DNA of 64,000 nt, from contig NZ_CP036164.1 of the NCBI RefSeq assembly GCF_004295485.1, forward strand, positions 2,542,001 through 2,606,000, read 5' to 3'. Numbering within the stretch: position 1 is the first letter of the stretch; each line of letters opens with the position of its first letter. Positions 57,516 to 64,000 of the stretch are shown here, in pieces. The translations under genes were made by a program, and so were the position numbers. The notes under the pieces were generated by a model, which did not search any database, was not told the origin of the DNA, and saw only the letters and a list, made by a program, of their open reading frames with translations. Source of the stretch: Janibacter limosus. GTDB lineage: Bacteria; Actinomycetota; Actinomycetes; Actinomycetales; Dermatophilaceae.

Positions 57516-57544
57516 ACCCTAGTCCTACCTGAACCCAGACTCAA
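57516..57544 (-). promoter_or_regulatory. Promoter with island palindrome E
   Basis: TGAAC-CCAG-ACTCA at 57530-57543 (one mismatch from the consensus). On the minus strand TTGAGT (57544-57539) and TAGGGT (57521-57516) are 17 bases apart, and the palindrome covers the -35 element of the lactonase gene. Confidence 0.62.
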
Positions 57545-57547
57545 GTG

Positions 57548-58930
57548 TCAGTCGGGCAGCTCGCGACCCCGTGTCTCGGGCAGGAGGAAGGCGGCCGCCG
57601 CAGCCACGACGAAGGCCACGGCGAAGAGGGAGAAGACGACGACATCGCCGTCGGCGCCGCCTCGCTCGAGCAGCACGGGGACGGTGAGCGGCGCGGCGAT
57701 CGAGGCCAGCCGGCCGAAGCCTGCGGCCGCACCGGCCCCGGACCCGCGCACGGTCGTCGGGTAGATCTCCGGCGTGATCGCGTAGAGCGCACCCCAGGCG
57801 CCGAGGTTGCAGAAGGACAGCGCGCTGCCCGCGACGATGATCGACGTCGGTGAGTCCGACTGCCCGAAGAACCACGCCGCGATCGCCGAGCCGATGAGGA
57901 AGACCGCGAGCGTGGAGCGTCGGCCCCACACCTCGACGAGGACTGCGGCCAGTGCGTACCCGGGCAGCTGCGCCAGCGTGATGATCAGCGTGTAGCCGAA
58001 GGACGTGGTGACGTCGTGGCCGCGGGCCACCAGCAGCGACGGGATCCACAAGAAGGCGCCGTAGTAGGCGAAGTTGACCCCGAACCACACCAGCCAGATG
58101 CCCAGGGTGCGCCGGCGAAGGGCCGCGGACCACAGTCCCGGCCTGGCCGTCGGGCCCGGGGCCGTGGCCGTCGCGCCCGGGGCCGTGACCATCGCGCGCG
58201 TCCCTGCGACCGCAGCGGGCTCCCCCTTCGCCATCGGGGAAGCGGGCGCCCGGCCGGCCGACTCCTCGAAGCCGCGCACCACCTGCTCCGCCTCGTCGTA
58301 CCGCCCACGCCGCTCGAGCCAGACCGCGGACTCGGGCAGACCGAGCCGGACGACGATCGCGTAGACCGCCGGCACGAGCCCGAGGGCCAGACCCCAGCGC
58401 CAGCCGTCCTCGCCACGCGGGACGACGTAGAAGCCGATGACGGCGGCGAGGATCCAGCCCAGTGCCCAGAAGGACTCGAGCACGACGACCAGGCGACCGC
58501 GGATGCGCGTCGGGGACAGCTCGCTGACGAGCGTCGAGGCAACCGGCAGCTCGGCACCGAGCCCCAGCCCCACGAAGAAGCGCAGGACGAGGAAGAGCGC
58601 CAGCCCGCCCACGAGGGCCGATGCACCGGTGGCGAGACCGTAGACGACCAAGGTCGCCGCGAAGACCGTCCGGCGACCGAAGCGGTCGGCCAGCCGGCCA
58701 CCGAGCGTCGCGCCGACGGCCATGCCGATGAAGCCGATGGTGACGATCCACGACCGCTCGCTCGTGGTCAGCCCCCACTGCTGCGCCAGGACGACGATGA
58801 CGAAGGAGATGAGCCCGACGTCCATGGCGTCGAGCGCCCACCCGGCGCCCGACCCGACGAGGAGCCTGGTGTGCCTGCGGGTGTAGGGCAGCGCGCCGAG
58901 GCGGTCCGAGCGTGAGGGGCTGCTGGTCAT
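57548..58930 (-). CDS. MFS transporter, aromatic acid/niacin (SV2-like) type
   Basis: A 460-residue, 12-span transporter. GAGWALDAMDVGLISFVIVV in helix 1, GRLADRFGRRTVFAATL as motif A, and the motif LPESAVWLERRGRYDEAEQV after helix 6 are those of sugar-porter/AAHS-like acid transporters. The central loop has an Ala/Pro/Thr-rich repeat (ATATAPGPTARPG). Its ATG overlaps the upstream ogt-like stop (ATGA), so it may be transcribed with the sigma factor operon, while its product fits the catabolic island. Confidence 0.85.
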   Translation of the reverse strand: MTSSPSRSDRLGALPYTRRHTRLLVGSGAGWALDAMDVGLISFVIVVLAQQWGLTTSERSWIVTIGFIGMAVGATLGGRLADRFGRRTVFAATLVVYGLATGASALVGGLALFLVLRFFVGLGLGAELPVASTLVSELSPTRIRGRLVVVLESFWALGWILAAVIGFYVVPRGEDGWRWGLALGLVPAVYAIVVRLGLPESAVWLERRGRYDEAEQVVRGFEESAGRAPASPMAKGEPAAVAGTRAMVTAPGATATAPGPTARPGLWSAALRRRTLGIWLVWFGVNFAYYGAFLWIPSLLVARGHDVTTSFGYTLIITLAQLPGYALAAVLVEVWGRRSTLAVFLIGSAIAAWFFGQSDSPTSIIVAGSALSFCNLGAWGALYAITPEIYPTTVRGSGAGAAAGFGRLASIAAPLTVPVLLERGGADGDVVVFSLFAVAFVVAAAAAFLLPETRGRELPD

Positions 58931-59520
58931 GGGCCGACCGTACGTCCCGCCCCGGCGCCCTCGAGCCGCAGCAGGGCCCGCTTGGCGTCGGGCCCGCCGA
59001 GGTAGTCCCCCGCTCCACCGTCGCTGCGGACGATCCGGTGGCAGGGCAGCAGCAGGGGCACGGGGTTGTGGGCGCAGGCGCTGCCGACGGCCCGTACCGC
59101 CCGGGGCCGGCCGGTGAGGGCCGCCAGCTGGGCATAGGACGCGGTGTGCCCGTAGGCGACCCGAGGCAGGGCGGTGACGACCTCCCGCCGGTATCCGGTG
59201 AGCAGACGCAGGTCGATCGGGACCGTGATCTCCCGCAGGCGCCCGGCGAAGTACTCGTCGAGCTCACGGGCGGCCTCGTCGAGCCGGCGCGGCGCCGCCA
59301 GGACCCGGGGGCTGACCCGGTCGGCGAGGTCGGTCAGGACCGCGTCGTGCCCCTCGCTGGCGAAGGCGACCCGCAGGACGCCCTGCTCGGTCGCGGCCAG
59401 CAGCAGCGCACCCAGCGGCGAGTCGACGACCCGGTAGGCGATGTCCAGCAGCCCGGCGTCGTCGGCGCGGGCAGCCAGCCCGGCGCGCAGTCGGGTGAGG
59501 TCAGCGGTCTCTGTGGTCAT
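58927..59520 (-). CDS. ogt: Methylated-DNA--protein-cysteine methyltransferase-like protein
   Basis: A 197-residue protein of the MGMT/Ogt family. The alkyl-acceptor Cys is in LLLPCHRIVRSDG, the helix-turn-helix part is YGHTASYAQLAALTGRPRAV, and the Arg and Asn region is VGSACAHNPVPLLL. It transfers O6-alkyl groups from guanine to itself, once per molecule. It overlaps the sigma factor gene upstream (ATGA) and the transporter gene downstream (ATGA). A second family member lies two genes upstream. Confidence 0.9.
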   Translation of the reverse strand: MTTETADLTRLRAGLAARADDAGLLDIAYRVVDSPLGALLLAATEQGVLRVAFASEGHDAVLTDLADRVSPRVLAAPRRLDEAARELDEYFAGRLREITVPIDLRLLTGYRREVVTALPRVAYGHTASYAQLAALTGRPRAVRAVGSACAHNPVPLLLPCHRIVRSDGGAGDYLGGPDAKRALLRLEGAGAGRTVGP

Positions 59521-60008
59521 CGGATCTCCTTCTCTCGCAGGGACTTCAGCCCATCGCTGGCAGCGCGCCTGGCGGCCGCCTCGGTGCCACCGACGAGGCC
59601 GACGATCCGGGCATAGGACAGCCCCCCGAGGTAGCGGTAGGTGATGACCTGCCGTTGCTTGTCGGGCAGGCCGGCGACGTGACGCCACACCCCTTCGTCG
59701 TCGGTCTCGGCGTCCGCCGCGACGACCTCGGGCACCTCGGCGACCGGGTCGGTGCGCCGGCGGGCCCGCGACCGATGGATGTCGATGCACTTGCGGCGGG
59801 CCACGGTGGTCAGCCAGGCCGTCACGTCGAGGTCCGTCGACAGGTCCGGCCAGGCCGACAGCGCGGCGAGGAAGGTCTCGCTCCACGCGTCGTCGACATC
59901 TGCCGGGTCGACCCGGGCCCGGCACAGGGCCAGCACCCGCGGGCCGTGCTCCTGCACCACCTGCTCGAAGGGAGGCAGGCCCACCCGGGGCCGCTCAGAA
60001 GAGGGCAC
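59517..60008 (-). CDS. ECF-type RNA polymerase sigma factor
   Basis: A 163-residue sigma-70 family protein. Region 2 is visible as DVDDAWSETFLAALSAWPDL and VTAWLTTVARRKCIDIHRSR; region 4 is LPDKQRQVITYRYLGGLSYA followed by GGTEAAARRAASDGLKSL. No anti-sigma factor gene is adjacent. GTG 60008 has AGAGGA 5 bases upstream and overlaps the upstream ogt-like gene by 14 bases; GTG 59984 is a possible later start. Placement between two alkyl-transferase genes suggests a link to alkylation or another DNA stress. Confidence 0.85.
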   Translation of the reverse strand: MPSSERPRVGLPPFEQVVQEHGPRVLALCRARVDPADVDDAWSETFLAALSAWPDLSTDLDVTAWLTTVARRKCIDIHRSRARRRTDPVAEVPEVVAADAETDDEGVWRHVAGLPDKQRQVITYRYLGGLSYARIVGLVGGTEAAARRAASDGLKSLREKEIR

Positions 60009-60519
60009 CGCGGTCCTCTGCGGGTGGTTCCTCGAGGGCGAGCAGCGCGCGCTTGCGGTCGAGCCCGCCGGCGTAGCCGGTGATCGAGCCGTCCGCCCCG
60101 ATGACCCGATGGCAGGGCACGAGGATCGAGATCGGGTTTGCACCGACCGCGCGGCCCACGGCCTGGGCGGCGCTCCCGGTCTCGCGGGCCAGGTCGCCGT
60201 AGCTGACCGTCTCGCCGTGGGGGATCTGCTCGAGCAGCGCCCAGACGTGCTGGTGGTGCTCGCCGCCGCGCAGCTCGATCGGGATGTCGAAGTCGCGCCG
60301 CTCCCCCGCGAGGTACTCCTCGAGCTGGGCGGCGAGCTTGCCCAGCACCGGCTCGGCGGTCGGGGCGACCTCGGGTCCGTGGTCGGCGCCCTCCGGCAGC
60401 GTCCAGTGGCCGGGGAAGTAGAGACCGATGAGGACCGGCCCCTCGCCCGTGCATGCCTCGTCGAGCACGGCGGTGAGCTCACCGAGGCGGGTCGGGAGCC
60501 GCGCGTGCCGGGTCGTCAT
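59995..60519 (-). CDS. ogt: Second methylated-DNA--protein-cysteine methyltransferase
   Basis: A 174-residue Ogt-type protein with the acceptor Cys in ILVPCHRVIGADG, GETVSYGDLARETGSAAQAV as recognition helix region and VGRAVGANPISIL before the active site. It is only distantly similar to the 197-residue protein at 58927-59520. The start is ATG 60519 (MTTRHARLPTRLGEL) or ATG 60531; neither has a clear ribosome site. It is the first gene of a four-gene overlapping operon. Confidence 0.9.
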   Translation of the reverse strand: MTTRHARLPTRLGELTAVLDEACTGEGPVLIGLYFPGHWTLPEGADHGPEVAPTAEPVLGKLAAQLEEYLAGERRDFDIPIELRGGEHHQHVWALLEQIPHGETVSYGDLARETGSAAQAVGRAVGANPISILVPCHRVIGADGSITGYAGGLDRKRALLALEEPPAEDRGALF

Positions 60520-60584
60520 GATGTCGATCATGTCTCATAGACGCGTCCGGACCCGGATGTGTGAGATCGGTACTGTCCTGCTCC

Positions 60585-61580
60585 ATGAGCATCCGCGCAT
60601 GGCAGGTCCAGCAGCTCGGCGAGGCCGCCGACGTCCTCACCCTCGTCGACGCACCCGAGCCGACGCCCGGCCCGGGGCAGGTGCGGGTGCGCGTGCGGGC
60701 GAGCGCGGTGAACTTCGCCGACACGCTCCTGTGCAAGGGCGAGTACCAGGTCCGGCCGGAGCCTCCCTTCGTCCCCGGCATGGAGGTCTGCGGTGACGTG
60801 CTCGAGGTCGGTGCGGACGTCACCCACGTCGCGGTCGGCGACCGGGTGCTCGGCGGCACCGCGCTGCCGCACGGCGGGTACTCGAGCGAGTGCCTCATGG
60901 AGGGCGCGAGGACCTTCCCGGCACCCACGGGGCTCGACGACGCGGCGAGCGCCGCGCTGATGATCAGCTACCAGACCGGGTGGTTCGGCCTGCACCGACG
61001 AGCCGCACTGCGCGAAGGGGAGACCCTCCTCGTCCACGCCGCCTCCGGTGGCGTCGGGTCGGCTGCCGTCCAGCTCGGCAAGGCCGCCGGTGCGCGCGTC
61101 ATCGGCGTCGTCGGCGGCGCCGACAAGGTCGAGATCGCCGAGCGGCTCGGCTGCGACGTCGTCATCGACCGCAAGGTCGAGGACATCATCACGCGCGTGA
61201 AGGAGGTCACCGACGGGCGTGGCGCCGATGTCGTCTACGACCCGGTCGGCGGGCCGTCGTACACCGCGAGCACGAAGTGCATCGCCTTCGAGGGGCGGAT
61301 CGTCGTCGTCGGCTTCGCCAGTGGGCGCATCCCCGAGCCGCGGCTCAACCACGCGATGGTGAAGAACTACTCGATCCTCGGGCTGCACCTGTGGCTCTAC
61401 GAGCAGCATGAGCCGGAGTCGATGCGCGCCTGCCATGCCGACCTCGTCCGCCTCGCCGACGCGGGGCAGATCGAGCCGCTCGTGGCGGAGCGGTTCGACT
61501 TCGACGAGGTCCCGGCCGCGCTGACCCGCATCGCCGGTGGCTCGAGCACCGGACGCATCGTCGTCACCGCCTCTGCCTAG
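60585..61580 (+). CDS. NADPH:quinone oxidoreductase family protein
   Basis: A 331-residue zinc-free medium-chain reductase. VRASAVNFADTLLCKGEYQV and PFVPGMEVCGDVLEVGADV mark the N-terminal domain; VHAASGGVGSAAVQLGKAAG is the nucleotide site; GRIVVVGFASGRIPEPRLNH follows. Substrate unknown. It is divergent from the ogt-sigma operon, 65 bases away, and ends 12 bases before a tandem repeat array. It has no island palindrome upstream. Confidence 0.87.
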   Translation: MSIRAWQVQQLGEAADVLTLVDAPEPTPGPGQVRVRVRASAVNFADTLLCKGEYQVRPEPPFVPGMEVCGDVLEVGADVTHVAVGDRVLGGTALPHGGYSSECLMEGARTFPAPTGLDDAASAALMISYQTGWFGLHRRAALREGETLLVHAASGGVGSAAVQLGKAAGARVIGVVGGADKVEIAERLGCDVVIDRKVEDIITRVKEVTDGRGADVVYDPVGGPSYTASTKCIAFEGRIVVVGFASGRIPEPRLNHAMVKNYSILGLHLWLYEQHEPESMRACHADLVRLADAGQIEPLVAERFDFDEVPAALTRIAGGSSTGRIVVTASA

Positions 61581-61591
61581 ACCGCACCACC

Positions 61592-61851
61592 TCAAGGAGA
61601 TGCACCCTAGGTGCGCACGACCTTAAGGAGATGCGCCCTGGGCGCGCACGACCTTAAGGAGATGCGCCCTGGGCGGGCACGACCTTAAGGAGATGCGCCC
61701 TCGGTGCGCACGACCTTAAGGAGATGCGCCCTCGGTGCGCACGACCTTAAGGAGATGCGCCCCAGGTGCGCACGACCTTAAGGAGATGCGCCCCAGGTGC
61801 GCACGACCTTAAGGAGATGCGGTCCGGGTGCGCATTTCCTTGAGGTCGTGC
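61592..61851. repeat. Eight tandem 31-bp repeats ending in an inverted copy
   Basis: The unit TTAAGGAGATGCGCCCTGGG followed by CGCGCACGACC repeats every 31 bases with starts at 61592, 61623, 61654, 61685, 61716, 61747, 61778 and 61809. The first and last units are diverged; the middle six differ mainly in four bases around CCCTGGG/CCCTCGG/CCCCAGG. Units contain the near-palindrome GCGCCC-TGG-GCGC. The last unit is followed by an inverted copy, giving a hairpin with 21-base arms (61801-61821 and 61831-61851, two mismatches). The array fills the gap between two converging genes and codes for nothing I recognise. Confidence 0.9.
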
Positions 61852-61864
61852 GGGCGAAGGGGGG

Positions 61865-64000
<2,136 letters not shown>

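Noticed and set aside
28620..58930. Horizontally acquired island
   Set aside because: Base composition and codon style look the same as in the core region, and there is no integrase, direct repeat or insertion sequence at either edge. The tRNA-Tyr at 27.9 kb is intact and not flanked by a visible attachment repeat.
61592..61851. CRISPR array
   Set aside because: The 31-base units follow each other with no unique spacers and no cas gene is present; it is a plain tandem repeat.

Overview
The window is chromosomal DNA of a very GC-rich actinobacterium, most likely a member of the Micrococcales near Janibacter and other Intrasporangiaceae (inferred from gene content and protein style, not from a search). 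Codon third positions are almost all G or C, intergenic gaps are short, and the core gene order (rpsG-rpsL, rpoC-rpoB, rplL-rplJ, rplA-rplK, nusG-secE-tRNA-Trp, then hadB-hadA-rpmG-tRNA-Met-tRNA-Thr) is the familiar actinobacterial arrangement seen from its complementary strand.

Bases 1-16.1 kb hold the transcription and translation core on the minus strand: ribosomal proteins S7, S12, L7/L12, L10, L1, L11 and L33 (the last near 23 kb), RNA polymerase beta and beta-prime, NusG and SecE, interrupted by a GNAT acetyltransferase, a small membrane protein, HU and one plus-strand phospholipase-D-like enzyme. RpoB carries Asn at the position of the classic rifampicin hot spot Ser531. Bases 16.2-20.8 kb are a plus-strand block: aspartate aminotransferase, an acidic DUF5709-type protein, an adenosine-deaminase-like enzyme that appears to start with CTG, and a secreted subtilase. 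Bases 20.8-28.6 kb carry murB, the hadAB dehydratase pair, rpmG, three tRNAs, a secreted propeller-like protein, a thioesterase, a Tag-like glycosylase without its zinc ligands, an orphan ParA, a secreted EF-hand protein and YajQ.

Bases 28.6-58.9 kb form a large catabolic island for carboxylic acids activated as CoA thioesters. It holds three transporters, three AMP-forming CoA ligases, four acyl-CoA dehydrogenases, a thiolase, hydratases, several short-chain dehydrogenases, two quinone- or enone-reductase-like enzymes, a thioesterase, a single-chain biotin-dependent acyl-CoA carboxylase, a phosphotriesterase-like lactonase, a dienelactone-hydrolase-like protein and two TetR regulators. Five intergenic regions carry the same palindrome, TGAAY-N4-RTTCA, usually placed on a -35 element or in the 17-bp spacer of a recognisable promoter, so most of the island looks like one regulon. 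One operon is a split version of the vertebrate ACAD10 protein: HAD hydrolase, ACAD11-type dehydrogenase, APH-type kinase, then TetR. With the lactonase next door, my best hypothesis is catabolism of lactones or 4-hydroxy acids through 4-phospho-acyl-CoA.

Bases 58.9-64 kb carry an ECF-type sigma factor between two alkylguanine-transferase-like genes, a quinone oxidoreductase, an array of eight 31-bp tandem repeats ending in a large hairpin, and the C-terminal five-sixths of an aminopeptidase N that runs off the right edge.
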